Below, piece after piece: positions 17,349 to 26,690 of a DNA stretch of 64,000 nt. Source of the stretch: Gillisia xinjiangensis (GTDB taxonomy: Bacteria > Bacteroidota > Bacteroidia > Flavobacteriales > Flavobacteriaceae). Numbering within the stretch: the stretch's first letter is position 1; each line of letters opens with the position of its first letter. Both the position numbers and the translations under genes were made by a program. The stretch lies in contig NZ_JBKAHK010000011.1 in assembly GCF_046298265.1 (NCBI RefSeq), positions 29,254 through 93,253 on the forward strand. Direction: 5' to 3'. The notes under the pieces were generated by a model. It was not told the origin of the DNA and ran no database searches. It saw nothing but the letters and a program-made list of their open reading frames with translations.

Positions 17349-20300
17349 ATGACTTCTAAATTTTATTTCCTTCAGGATTCTTACCCGGAGCTGTTTAAAG
17401 TCAGTGAGTTATCAGAGAGGTTGTTTTATATTGATCCCAGTTCTTCGCTTTCCAAAACCAGGTTATTCACAGAGAAAATCACCACTCTTATCTGGGAGTT
17501 TGAGGATTTGGCCTATTTTGAAGGAACACAGGTAGAAAGAATTTACCAGCTCTATAATCGAAATATTATTCCGGAGATTATTAAGGATCTTTTACATATC
17601 ATTAGAAAATCCGGAAATAAGGCAAGCCACCAGGGAAATAGTACAGAAAAAGAAGCGCTTTTCGTATTGAAAAAATGTTTTCAACTCGCCAAATGGTTTT
17701 ATGAGACTTATGAGAATGATTACCTGGAGCCACAGGAATACAGTTTACCGCCACAGGAGGACCAACAATCGGTTGACGATCTTGAATGTGAGCTTGACAG
17801 GTTAACCCGGAAGGTTACCAATTATGAGGAGAAAATAGCCTCAATGAATCTTTCTCCAGATGTGGTGGAGGAGAGAAAAGAAAGATCTTATAGGGTAGCA
17901 AAAAATCTCACCAAATCTGAAGCAGAGACAAGGGATTTGATAGATGAAAAATTACGGGAAGCCGGATGGGAATGTGATACCGAGAATTTAAACCATAAAA
18001 AGAATAAAACCCTTCCTGGAAAGGGAAGAAATGTTGCTATTGCAGAATGGCCTTGTGCTGGTAAATGGGCAGATTATGCGCTTTTTATTGGAACAAAATT
18101 ATATGGCATTGTAGAAGCTAAAAAGTATGCTTCAGATATTTCAACAGACCTTTACCAGTCCAAGATTTACGCGGGATGTATTGAACCTCATTCGGAAATT
18201 GAACTAATGGGAAGCTGGGGCATCTATAAAGTACCCTTTCTTTTCTCTACCAATGGTCGTTCTTACCTGGAACAGCTGAAAACAAAAAGCGGAATCTGGT
18301 TTCTGGATGTGAGAAAAGATCGAAATCAGTCAGATGCACTTCGCGGTTGGTTCTCACCAAAGGGTCTTGAGGATTTGTATAAGCGTAATGTTGAGGATGC
18401 CAACAGGAAACTTCAGGAGAGTGAATATGATTACCTTCAAAGTAAAAATGGTCTTAGCCTTAGAGATTATCAAATTGATGCAATAAAGGCAATAGAGAAC
18501 AAGATCATAAAACAACCAGATGATAAAAGATCGCTATTGGTAATGGCTACCGGAACTGGAAAAACCAGGACGGTATTAGGTTTGGCTTACAGGTTTATCA
18601 AATCTAACAGGTTCAAAAGAATCTTATTTCTTACCGACAGAAGATTACTGGCTATTCAGGCTTTAAGCGGCTTTAAAGATAATAAAATTGAAGACCTTAA
18701 TACTTTTGCGAATGTTTACCAGATAGAGGATATGAACACTCATATTCCCGACGATGTTACCCGCTTACATTTCGCTACAGTGCAAAGCATGGTAAAAAGG
18801 TTATTCTATAATGAGAATGATCCTTTGCCAATAGATACCTATGACTGTATAATTATTGATGAAGCCCATAGAGGGTATAACCTGGATAAGGAAATAGATG
18901 AGGATGATCTTCATTTTAAGGATGAACAGGATTATGTGGGGCAATATAAAAGAGTGATTGAATATTTCAATGCTTACATCATTGGATTAACTGCAACTCC
19001 GGCGCTTCATACGAAACAAATCTTTGGTGATCCCGTGCACAGCTATTCCTACAGGGAAGCCGTAATTGATGGTTTTTTGGTAGATCACGAACCTCCGTAT
19101 TTAATTAAGACAAGATTAAGTGAAGAAGGAATTCTATGGAAGAAAGGGGAGAAACCAAAAGCTTATAATCCTGAAACCAACAAAATTGAAGAGCTTGCAG
19201 AACTGGAGGATGAACTTCATATTGAAATTGAACAGTTCAATAAACTTGTAATTACAGAACCTTTTAACCGAGAGATAGCTAAAAGTCTGGTGCAGAATCT
19301 AGATCCTGAGGGGGATGAAAAAACATTAATTTTTGCAGTAAGAGATAGTCACGCTGATCTAATTGTACGTTTACTTTATGAGGAATTTGCTGCTATTGGG
19401 GTAGATGTGCCTAATCAAGCAATTGCGAAAATTACCGGTAATACGTATGATCCTGAAGATCTCACCAAACGGTTTAAAAATGAAAAATATCCTTCTATAG
19501 GCGTTACCGTAGATTTGCTTACTACAGGAATTGATGTGCCTACTATCACCAATCTGGTATTTATACGAAGGGTTAGATCCCGGATTTTATTTGAACAGAT
19601 GCTGGGCCGTGCCACAAGGTTATGCCCGGATATAGATAAACAGTTTTTTAGGATATATGATGCCGTTAGGGTTTATGAAGCACTTGAAGGCTATACCCAG
19701 ATGAAAACGGTTTCCAATCCGCAAATTTCTTTTAAAAAGCTGGTGGAAGAACTCGATTATATCGAAACTCCGGATCGGGCGGAAAAACAGCTCCAACAAA
19801 TACTTGCCAAGCTACAGAGAAAGAAAAATAAATTAAGGGATAATAGTCTTGAGGAATTTATGTACCTGGCAAAAGGTGATTCTCCAGATGAATTAATTGA
19901 AGCCTTAAAGCAGATTAAAGGGGAGCAGGTAAAAAGAGTTGTGGCAGAATATCCCGGACTCTGGAATTTTCTGGATTCTAAAATTTTCCAACCGAAATTT
20001 CAGCTGGTGTCAGATCATCAGGATGAAGTTTTGGGAATAGAAAGAGGTTATGGAAAGGCAAAAAGGCCTGAGGATTATATTGAGGACTTTAGAAGCTTCA
20101 TCGAGGCAAACCGAAATAAGCTTTCGGCCCTGGAAATGATATGTACCAAACCCGCTGAACTTGACAGGAAATCACTGAAGGAATTAAAACTTGCTTTGGA
20201 CCAGGAAGGTTATAATGCGCGGACTTTAAGTACGGCCTGGAAAAGCACCAGGAATGTGGATATAGCTGCAGATATTATTTCCTTTATTAGAACAATGGCA

Positions 20301-20564
20301 CTTGATACAGATCTTGTAAGTCACGAACAACGTATAAAAAATGCTGTAGAAAATATCAAATCAGTTAAGAACTGGAACAGGATCCAGTTAAAATGGATAG
20401 ATCGTTTTGAATCTCAGCTATTGAAAGAAACCGTTTTAACCAAAGGAGATTTAGATGAGGAACCATTTAAGAAAGATGGCGGTTACAACCGACTGGACAA
20501 AATTTTTGAAAATAATCTTGATGAGATTTTAGCAGAATTAAATGAAAATCTATATTCAGCATAA
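17349..20564 (+). CDS. hsdR: type I restriction endonuclease subunit R
   Basis: 1071 aa. It starts with a DUF4145-like helical region (to ~125) and a short coiled coil. The PD-(D/E)XK nuclease core follows, with Asp near 242 (WADYALF) and EAKK near 255. The helicase motor has Walker A MATGTGKTRT (~400), DEAH (~504), LTATP, and motif VI-type QMLGRATRL. The C-terminal ~250 residues are helical and probably bind the methylase. The length is within the range for HsdR. It cleaves unmethylated DNA after translocation in complex with HsdM and HsdS. The next gene begins right at its stop. Confidence 0.93.
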   Translation: MTSKFYFLQDSYPELFKVSELSERLFYIDPSSSLSKTRLFTEKITTLIWEFEDLAYFEGTQVERIYQLYNRNIIPEIIKDLLHIIRKSGNKASHQGNSTEKEALFVLKKCFQLAKWFYETYENDYLEPQEYSLPPQEDQQSVDDLECELDRLTRKVTNYEEKIASMNLSPDVVEERKERSYRVAKNLTKSEAETRDLIDEKLREAGWECDTENLNHKKNKTLPGKGRNVAIAEWPCAGKWADYALFIGTKLYGIVEAKKYASDISTDLYQSKIYAGCIEPHSEIELMGSWGIYKVPFLFSTNGRSYLEQLKTKSGIWFLDVRKDRNQSDALRGWFSPKGLEDLYKRNVEDANRKLQESEYDYLQSKNGLSLRDYQIDAIKAIENKIIKQPDDKRSLLVMATGTGKTRTVLGLAYRFIKSNRFKRILFLTDRRLLAIQALSGFKDNKIEDLNTFANVYQIEDMNTHIPDDVTRLHFATVQSMVKRLFYNENDPLPIDTYDCIIIDEAHRGYNLDKEIDEDDLHFKDEQDYVGQYKRVIEYFNAYIIGLTATPALHTKQIFGDPVHSYSYREAVIDGFLVDHEPPYLIKTRLSEEGILWKKGEKPKAYNPETNKIEELAELEDELHIEIEQFNKLVITEPFNREIAKSLVQNLDPEGDEKTLIFAVRDSHADLIVRLLYEEFAAIGVDVPNQAIAKITGNTYDPEDLTKRFKNEKYPSIGVTVDLLTTGIDVPTITNLVFIRRVRSRILFEQMLGRATRLCPDIDKQFFRIYDAVRVYEALEGYTQMKTVSNPQISFKKLVEELDYIETPDRAEKQLQQILAKLQRKKNKLRDNSLEEFMYLAKGDSPDELIEALKQIKGEQVKRVVAEYPGLWNFLDSKIFQPKFQLVSDHQDEVLGIERGYGKAKRPEDYIEDFRSFIEANRNKLSALEMICTKPAELDRKSLKELKLALDQEGYNARTLSTAWKSTRNVDIAADIISFIRTMALDTDLVSHEQRIKNAVENIKSVKNWNRIQLKWIDRFESQLLKETVLTKGDLDEEPFKKDGGYNRLDKIFENNLDEILAELNENLYSA

Positions 20565-21425
20565 GTGATGACAGGAAAAAATAAATTTACCGGGGAGGAA
20601 ATTGAGGATTTACGAATATTGGTGAAGAAATTTTGCAAGTCGACTGAAGCCACAGAAAGAAAAAGCATACGAACCAGGTTCAGGAAACTTCAATTTTATG
20701 TCTCAGATTATGGCATTCAAAATATAGACATATCTCAATTCGAAGCTTTGCTGCGGTCTGGAAAAATCCAGAAAACCGGAAATGGATTGAATGCTGAACA
20801 AAAATCAAAGTCAAAAGTATCAGCATTAAATGTTAGCAAAAGCCTGGAAGAAAATATTACAAAAATTGAAAACAACCTTGTTAATGGAAAATTTATTTCA
20901 GCCAAAAACCTGGACGGAAATGCGAAATTAGATTGTACAGGTTTTTATTGTATCAAATTAAGCGTTGGATCAAAATTTTCAGATCGATACCAAAAACATC
21001 TTGATACAAGAAATCATAGAATTATTTATATAGGCAAAGCTGAAGGTCAAACTTTAAGAAAAAGATTCCTGGGGCAGGAATTGAGAGCAAAAGGTCACGG
21101 AACTTTTTTTAGAAGTATAGGTGCTGTTTTAGGATATAGCCCTGAACAAGGGTCCTTAATTTCTTACCTGAATAAAAAAAATTATAAATTTTCTATTAAA
21201 GACGAAATAGAGATTATTAACTGGATCAATAAGAATCTGGAAGTTAACTGGACAGAATACTCAGGAGATTTCATGGTGGAAAAGGCCTTTATAATAAAGT
21301 ATTCGCCATTATTGAATGATTCACATAATCCCAAAAAATTACAGGAACTAAAAATTGATAAAGCCAATTGCAGATTTATTGCAAATCAAACTAAATCATA
21401 TCAAACTAAATCATATCAAAATTAA
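20565..21425 (+). CDS. GIY-YIG nuclease-like protein inside the hsd operon
   Basis: 286 aa from a GTG directly after the hsdR stop, or 285 from the adjacent ATG at 20568. The C-terminal part has GIY-YIG features: GFYCIKL (~126), IIYIGKAEG (~153), LRKRFLGQELR with candidate catalytic Arg, and EKAFIIKYSPLLND with the Glu and Asn of the fold. The N-terminal ~110 residues are basic and helical and may bind DNA. The extreme C-terminus repeats TKSYQ twice, mirrored by a 15-bp DNA repeat at ~21389-21417. A nuclease between hsdR and hsdM is not part of a standard type I system. Confidence 0.65.
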   Translation: MMTGKNKFTGEEIEDLRILVKKFCKSTEATERKSIRTRFRKLQFYVSDYGIQNIDISQFEALLRSGKIQKTGNGLNAEQKSKSKVSALNVSKSLEENITKIENNLVNGKFISAKNLDGNAKLDCTGFYCIKLSVGSKFSDRYQKHLDTRNHRIIYIGKAEGQTLRKRFLGQELRAKGHGTFFRSIGAVLGYSPEQGSLISYLNKKNYKFSIKDEIEIINWINKNLEVNWTEYSGDFMVEKAFIIKYSPLLNDSHNPKKLQELKIDKANCRFIANQTKSYQTKSYQN

Positions 21426-21449
21426 CATCCCAAATCTCACAACAAATAA

Positions 21450-22910
21450 ATGAGCTCACAAGAAATAGCAAATAAACTTTGGAACCTATGTAATGTTTTA
21501 CGGGATGACGGAGTAACCTATCACCAGTATTTAAACGAACTAACCTATATACTATTCTTAAAATTATCAGAAGTTAAAGGTTTCGAAGAGCACCTTCCTG
21601 AAGAATACAGATGGAGAGGTTTTGTAGATGAACCCGATAATAACGAAGCCTTTTTGCGCTACCGTAAATTCCTGGCTGAAATCAGCAACAAAACTACTAG
21701 CGACAGTATTAAGGAAATTTATGCGGATGCTTCTACAAGTTTACGAAAGCCTGTAAATTTTGATACCCTTGTGCAGGCCATTGAGAAGATTGACTGGTAT
21801 GAAGAGAATGAACGGGATGCTATGGGAGATATTTATGAAACCCTGTTAGAAAAGAATGCCGGAGAGAAGAAAAGTGGGGCAGGGCAGTATTTTACACCCA
21901 GGCCATTGATCAATGTGATGGTAGATCTTCTTGTACCGAAATTAGGAGAAAAATGGAATGATCCCGCAGCCGGAACCTTTGGGTTTATGATCTCTGCAGA
22001 TCATTACCTGAGATCTAAAAATGATGATTACTATAAGCTCTCAGAGAAAGAAAGGAAATTCCAGGAGCAAGAAGCTTTTAGCGGAGTAGAATTGGTGGGT
22101 GATGCTCATAGATTAGCTTTAATGAATGCCCGACTTCACGGAATGGAAAGCAGGATTTATTTAGCAGATAGCTTAACAGAATTCGGAAAAAGTCTTAAGA
22201 ATTTTGACGGGGTGCTGGCAAATCCCCCGTTTGGAACTAAAAAAGGAGGAGAGCGGCCCTCCAGGGATGATTTTACCTTTCCTACCAGTAACAAGCAACT
22301 TAACTTTTTACAACATATTTACCGAAGCCTGAAGAAAGACGGCAAAGCCCGCGCAGCTGTAGTCCTGCCGGATAATGTGCTTTTTGAAGATGGAGACGGG
22401 CAGCGCATACGCCGAGACCTGATGGATAAATGTAATGTGCATACTATTTTGCGTTTACCAACCGGGATCTTTTATGCTGCCGGCGTAAAAACCAATGTAT
22501 TATTCTTCACACGTGGTACTACTGAAACCAAAAACACTAAAGATGTATGGTTTTATGACATGCGAACTAACGTTCCCAATTACGGAAAACGGACTCCATT
22601 TACCGAAAAAGCTTTTGAAGATTTTATAAAGGCTTACACAGGTGGAATTGGATTTGATGAAGTGGAGGAAAAATATGACGGATTGGTTAGCGATGCAAAG
22701 CGGGAGAAAATTAAAGATGAACGTTGGAATAAGATCTCTCGTGAAACAATTGAGGAGAAGAACGACAGCCTTGATTTAGGTTTAATTTCGGACAGCAGTA
22801 TTAGTAACGGAGAAGATTTAGGAGAACCGGTAGAAATCGCGAAAGAAGCGCTTGCTGAAATTAAAGAAATTACTGAGCAGTTAAATGCAATGATAAAGGA
22901 GTTGAGTTAA
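21450..22910 (+). CDS. hsdM: type I restriction-modification DNA methyltransferase subunit M
   Basis: 486 aa. An N-terminal HsdM helical bundle (1-130) precedes the N6-adenine methylase domain. The SAM-binding motif is DPAAGTFGFM (~171) and the catalytic motif NPPF (~259, LANPPFGTKK). The protein methylates adenine in the target chosen by HsdS and is also part of the restriction complex. Its stop overlaps the hsdS start by one base (TAATG). Confidence 0.94.
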   Translation: MSSQEIANKLWNLCNVLRDDGVTYHQYLNELTYILFLKLSEVKGFEEHLPEEYRWRGFVDEPDNNEAFLRYRKFLAEISNKTTSDSIKEIYADASTSLRKPVNFDTLVQAIEKIDWYEENERDAMGDIYETLLEKNAGEKKSGAGQYFTPRPLINVMVDLLVPKLGEKWNDPAAGTFGFMISADHYLRSKNDDYYKLSEKERKFQEQEAFSGVELVGDAHRLALMNARLHGMESRIYLADSLTEFGKSLKNFDGVLANPPFGTKKGGERPSRDDFTFPTSNKQLNFLQHIYRSLKKDGKARAAVVLPDNVLFEDGDGQRIRRDLMDKCNVHTILRLPTGIFYAAGVKTNVLFFTRGTTETKNTKDVWFYDMRTNVPNYGKRTPFTEKAFEDFIKAYTGGIGFDEVEEKYDGLVSDAKREKIKDERWNKISRETIEEKNDSLDLGLISDSSISNGEDLGEPVEIAKEALAEIKEITEQLNAMIKELS

Positions 22911-24199
22911 TGAATGAAGAACTGCCAAAGAACTGGGTTAAAACGGAAGTGAAAATGCTTTCTGAGTTAATAAGAGGTGTTTCCTATAAAAAGGAAGATG
23001 CTAAATCTTTTAGAAATGAGGGTGATTATCTAATCCTTAGGGGAGGAAACATCCAGGATGGAATAATAGTAGGTAATGCCGGAGAAGTTTATATTGATGA
23101 AAAATTTATTAAGGAAAATCAGAAAATAAGAAAAGGTGATATAATAATTGTTGGTTCTACCGGTAGTAAAAAATTAATTGGTAAAGCTGGAATTGCACAA
23201 GCAGATTATGAAAATGTTTCCTTCGGTGCTTTTTTAATGTTGATTCGACCTTTAAAAGGTTTGAACCCCGGATTTTTTGACTATTATTTCCTATCAGATA
23301 ACTATAGGGAAAGGATAAGAGAATTAGCAGGCGGAATAAATATCAATAATATAAGAAAAGATTATATAGAAGAATTAAAGTTTCCTCTTCCTCCTCTTCC
23401 CGAACAAAATCGAATTGTTGTTAAATTGGATAAGCTGTTTAAGCAACTGGAGGTAATCAAAGAAAGAATAACAACCTTAAAAGCCATAAAAGAAAGGTTT
23501 ATATATAGTTGTTTGGTAAATAATCAAACAAAACAATTTTTTCCACGGCAAAAAATTGGTAGATATTTAGAGGAAAGATCTGAAAGGATTGGAAAAAATT
23601 GGGAGAGTTGTCGTAAGATTGGAGTCTCCGCAAAAAAAGGAATTATAGATTTAAGTACCGGCCAAAAGATGACTTTTGAGAATTATAAAGTGGTAATTCC
23701 GGGGGACTTCATCTACAACACGATGAGGGTCAATATAGGTTCAATTGCAATTTATACAGGAAAAGAAATTGTAATTACAAGTCCGGATTATGTCGTATTC
23801 CGTGTGAAAGAATTTCTCTCTTCTGAACTATTATTAGGTTTTTTAAAGTCGAAACAAGGGCTTCTTGAAATCGGGGCCAACACTAAAGGAAGTGTTCGTG
23901 CACGTCTTTATTTTAAAAGTTTGTCTGAGATTCGAATGCCGGTAAGTGGTCAGAAGACACAAATTCTCGCTGAAAAATTCCTTACTACCTATTCTCATTC
24001 ACTCAGAAAAATAAAGAATATTTCAATGACAAAGTTGGTAGACCTAGAAAAAGCAATTTTAACTAAAGCTTTTAAAGGAGAGCTGGTACCTCAATTGCAA
24101 AGTGATGGAGATGCGCGCGAGTTGTTGGAGGAGATTGAGAAGTTGAGGAAAGAGAGGGGGAAAAGAAAGAAAGAGTCTAGCCAAAAATTTAGATCATAA
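22910..24199 (+). CDS. hsdS: type I restriction-modification specificity subunit S
   Basis: 429 aa with two target-recognition domains. The first TRD spans ~5-160 and ends in FPLPPLPEQNRIV, and a conserved helix follows (~170-205). The second TRD spans ~210-370, with a second conserved helix (KLVDLEKAILTKAFKGELV). This duplicated layout specifies a bipartite DNA site. The start overlaps hsdM by one base. The PRTase-like gene starts only 2 nt after its stop, so the operon continues past hsdS. Confidence 0.9.
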   Translation: MNEELPKNWVKTEVKMLSELIRGVSYKKEDAKSFRNEGDYLILRGGNIQDGIIVGNAGEVYIDEKFIKENQKIRKGDIIIVGSTGSKKLIGKAGIAQADYENVSFGAFLMLIRPLKGLNPGFFDYYFLSDNYRERIRELAGGININNIRKDYIEELKFPLPPLPEQNRIVVKLDKLFKQLEVIKERITTLKAIKERFIYSCLVNNQTKQFFPRQKIGRYLEERSERIGKNWESCRKIGVSAKKGIIDLSTGQKMTFENYKVVIPGDFIYNTMRVNIGSIAIYTGKEIVITSPDYVVFRVKEFLSSELLLGFLKSKQGLLEIGANTKGSVRARLYFKSLSEIRMPVSGQKTQILAEKFLTTYSHSLRKIKNISMTKLVDLEKAILTKAFKGELVPQLQSDGDARELLEEIEKLRKERGKRKKESSQKFRS

Positions 24200-24201
24200 A
24201 T

Positions 24202-25146
24202 ATGTTTATTAGCTGTTTAAACTTTATTAAAAATTTATTTAGTGAGAAATCAAGGGTTGACTTTCAATCTGAAGAAATTTCTGATCTTGATTATGAGAGC
24301 TTATGTGAATTATATTATAAGAATGAATGGCTTGGACATCAAATAAATAAAGAAGGATTAGAAAAATTATGGTTTGATTATACAGATCATCAAGAAAAAA
24401 AAATTTTAATTCAGCTAATAAATAATTTCACCTATCTAACACAGGAAGATTCAGTTGTAAAACTGCGACAGAAGTTGGATGAAGGTATTCGAGATTGGTC
24501 GTTACTTCCGAAAAACACTTTGTTTATAGGGTTTAGGAAACATAAATTTCCCGATGGGTCAGAAATATTATTGAATCAAATAAAAGCTATTTTAGTTGAA
24601 TTAAATGGGGATTGGCAGGAACAAAACTTAATACCTGATTTTCATTATGGAATTGAAAGAATTAAAAAAGGTGGGTTTACGCGAGATGGGTTGTTTTTGA
24701 AGAACATTGTTTTAGTAGATGATTTTATTGGTACAGGTGGAACAGCAGAGAAAAATTTAAAGCATCTTCAAAACATATTATCAGAAGTAAAAGGAGAGCA
24801 TAATCTGAAAATTTTTTCAGTTGCCGCAATGAAAAGCGGAATTAAAAAAATTAAAAAGTTAGATGTTTCGTTAAAAACATGTATTGAGTTAGATAAAGCC
24901 ACAACAATTATTTATCCCATTTTTAAACGTAAAAAATTTAGAAAAAAGATAGTGATAATGGAAAGGATATTATATAAAGGTAAGGACCCTGAAAGTTTAG
25001 AAAAATTTAGTCTGGGATTTGGTAAATCAGAAACATTATATTCTTGGGGCAGATTTAATCTTCCAAACAATAATCTTCCCTTATTTTGGTGGAACCGTTA
25101 TACAGATGGCTCAAAGCGAAAAGCTTTATTTAATCGTATGCAATGA
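24202..25146 (+). CDS. phosphoribosyltransferase-like protein (PRTase-CE type), predicted retron effector
   Basis: 314 aa. The motif VLVDDFIGTGGT (170-181) is the PRPP-binding loop of type I phosphoribosyltransferases. The ~165 residues before it are helical and lack the other usual PRTase hood features, and a basic tail follows. Such stand-alone PRTase-like proteins are known from bacterial conflict systems and, as I recall, from retrons classed as type III. Here the protein sits upstream of a small winged-helix-like gene, a structured RNA and a retron RT. It would act as the toxic effector held by the RT-msDNA complex. Its start is 2 nt after hsdS, and its stop overlaps the next start by 4 nt. 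Confidence 0.7.
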   Translation: MFISCLNFIKNLFSEKSRVDFQSEEISDLDYESLCELYYKNEWLGHQINKEGLEKLWFDYTDHQEKKILIQLINNFTYLTQEDSVVKLRQKLDEGIRDWSLLPKNTLFIGFRKHKFPDGSEILLNQIKAILVELNGDWQEQNLIPDFHYGIERIKKGGFTRDGLFLKNIVLVDDFIGTGGTAEKNLKHLQNILSEVKGEHNLKIFSVAAMKSGIKKIKKLDVSLKTCIELDKATTIIYPIFKRKKFRKKIVIMERILYKGKDPESLEKFSLGFGKSETLYSWGRFNLPNNNLPLFWWNRYTDGSKRKALFNRMQ

Positions 25147-25430
25147 AGAAAAACATTAAAACACTTATAGAGTACCTTCAGGAAGTTCAAAACGATGAGG
25201 TTAAAATATCTTTTTTTAAAGAAAAATATGATCCATTAGATTTAGCTACAAAACTTAAAAATTTAGAACAATGTGATTTAATTGAAATAGATTGGGATAG
25301 GAAAATGATTTTAAAAAAATTTTCTACAGAAAAATTATTATCAAAAAAAAATAGTTTAAATAGAAAAAAAATTTTGAAACCAGATTATTTGAATGGCACA
25401 GAAATAGAAATTAATAAACCATATATTTAA
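25143..25430 (+). CDS. small winged-helix-like partner protein
   Basis: 95 aa, highly basic, very AT-rich coding sequence. Residues 5-62 fit a winged helix: helix (IKTLIEYLQEVQ), FFKEKYDPLDLATKLKNLEQ, then a beta wing (LIEIDWDRKMILKKF). The rest is a lysine-rich tail. It overlaps the PRTase gene (ATGA) and ends 6 nt before the retron ncRNA. A DNA- or msDNA-binding subunit working with the PRTase is likely by context only. Confidence 0.55.
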   Translation: MKKNIKTLIEYLQEVQNDEVKISFFKEKYDPLDLATKLKNLEQCDLIEIDWDRKMILKKFSTEKLLSKKNSLNRKKILKPDYLNGTEIEINKPYI

Positions 25431-25436
25431 CACAAA

Positions 25437-25617
25437 AGAAGAAGGATTAGAAAATGGGGCGTAGTCGCCCCAGTATCGCTAAGGCTGTTTTATCCATTAT
25501 AATGCTTTGTTAGAACTGCAATCAAGAAATATGATCACAGTTATAGTAACCATCATCATACATTGCTGAATGGAACCGGTTTTTCTTTATTATTTACAAT
25601 TAAGTAATTCTTCTTCT
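25437..25617 (+). ncRNA. retron msr-msd non-coding RNA (predicted)
   Basis: The ends form a 13-bp inverted repeat with one G-U pair: AGAAGAAGGATTA (a1, 25437-25449) and TAATTCTTCTTCT (a2, 25605-25617). An msr-type hairpin GGGGCG-TAGT-CGCCCC lies at 25456-25471, just inside a1. A second structured part at about 25516-25566 pairs GCAAT with ATTGC and TATGAT with ATCATA around an inner GTTA/TAAC hairpin, a candidate msd. The RT gene starts 17 nt after a2. Size and order match retron ncRNAs. The branching guanosine and exact msd limits are not resolved. Confidence 0.75.
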
Positions 25618-25633
25618 ATTATTTTTATAAATT

Positions 25634-26665
25634 TTGGATTATACTTTTAAAAATTGGAGTGATATAATAGAGAAATCGGACCTTAGTCAAAAGTTGAAGG
25701 AGGAAAGACTTTTCGTAGTAAGGCAATCTTTTCAAAATAATGTTCCGGTCATTATTGATCCAAAACATTTATCTCTTTTATTAGGAGTTAAATTTGGTGT
25801 TTTAACGGCAATGGTAAATAAACCTTCTAGTTTTTACCGGAATTTCCAAATTCCTAAACGTAAGGGGGGGATAAGAGAAATAGTAACACCATATAAATCT
25901 CTCTTAGAAACACAACAATGGATCAATCTGCACATTTTATCCCAATTTAGAGTTCATCCCGCAGCATTCGCTTATGTGAAAAAGAAAAATATAGCTCAGA
26001 ATGCGTATAGACATATAGGCAGGGAAGAAATGCTGAAAATGGATTTAGTTGATTTTTTTCCTACTATTAAAATTCCGAGGGTACGAGAACTTTTTAAAAG
26101 ATTAGGATATTCCAAAGAAGTAACAAATTATTTGAGTCAATTATGTTGTCTTAATGGAAGTTTACCCCAGGGTGCTGCTTCAAGTCCTTTAATTAGTAAT
26201 ATAATTTTAAATACATTAGATAAAAGGTTATCAGCATTTGCAAGAAAAAAGAATTTAATATATACCCGTTATGCAGATGATATTGCTTTTTCAGGGAAAA
26301 GCATTCCGCCTGATTTTCAAGCCCTAGTTGGAATGACTGTTAATGATGAAGGTTTTACTATTAATAGTCAAAAAACGAAATTCTATAAAAAATATCAAAG
26401 AAAAATATTAACAGGTGTTGTTGTCAAAGAGGATTCTTTAACCCTTCCTAAACCAAAAAGAAGAGAAATTAAACAGCAGGTTCATTATATTTTAACATAC
26501 GGCATAATGGATCAAGTAGAATATAATAAAGATATTTATTATATAGATCGTGTCTTGGGAAGGTTAAGCTATTGGAAGCAGATTGAACCGGAAAATGCCT
26601 TCGTAATAAATTCCTTGTCTTCTATTTCTTTGATGTATTCTAATGTCTTAAAGGACTTAAGTTGA
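25634..26665 (+). CDS. retron reverse transcriptase
   Basis: 343 aa. RT motifs: Asp140 in DLVDFFPTI (motif A), LPQGAASSPLISN (177-189), the catalytic YADD (213-216) and LTG (259-261), which replaces the usual retron VTG. The retron-specific NAxxH motif is exact (NAYRH, 123-127). The start is a TTG at 25634; an in-frame TAA lies 2 codons upstream and the next in-frame ATG would remove the first 59 residues. The enzyme would copy the upstream RNA into msDNA and, with it, keep the effector silent until phage attack. Coding sequence is AT-richer than the core genes. Confidence 0.92.
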   Translation: MDYTFKNWSDIIEKSDLSQKLKEERLFVVRQSFQNNVPVIIDPKHLSLLLGVKFGVLTAMVNKPSSFYRNFQIPKRKGGIREIVTPYKSLLETQQWINLHILSQFRVHPAAFAYVKKKNIAQNAYRHIGREEMLKMDLVDFFPTIKIPRVRELFKRLGYSKEVTNYLSQLCCLNGSLPQGAASSPLISNIILNTLDKRLSAFARKKNLIYTRYADDIAFSGKSIPPDFQALVGMTVNDEGFTINSQKTKFYKKYQRKILTGVVVKEDSLTLPKPKRREIKQQVHYILTYGIMDQVEYNKDIYYIDRVLGRLSYWKQIEPENAFVINSLSSISLMYSNVLKDLS

Positions 26666-26690
26666 TAAATAATTTAATTTCAAAATTTCT

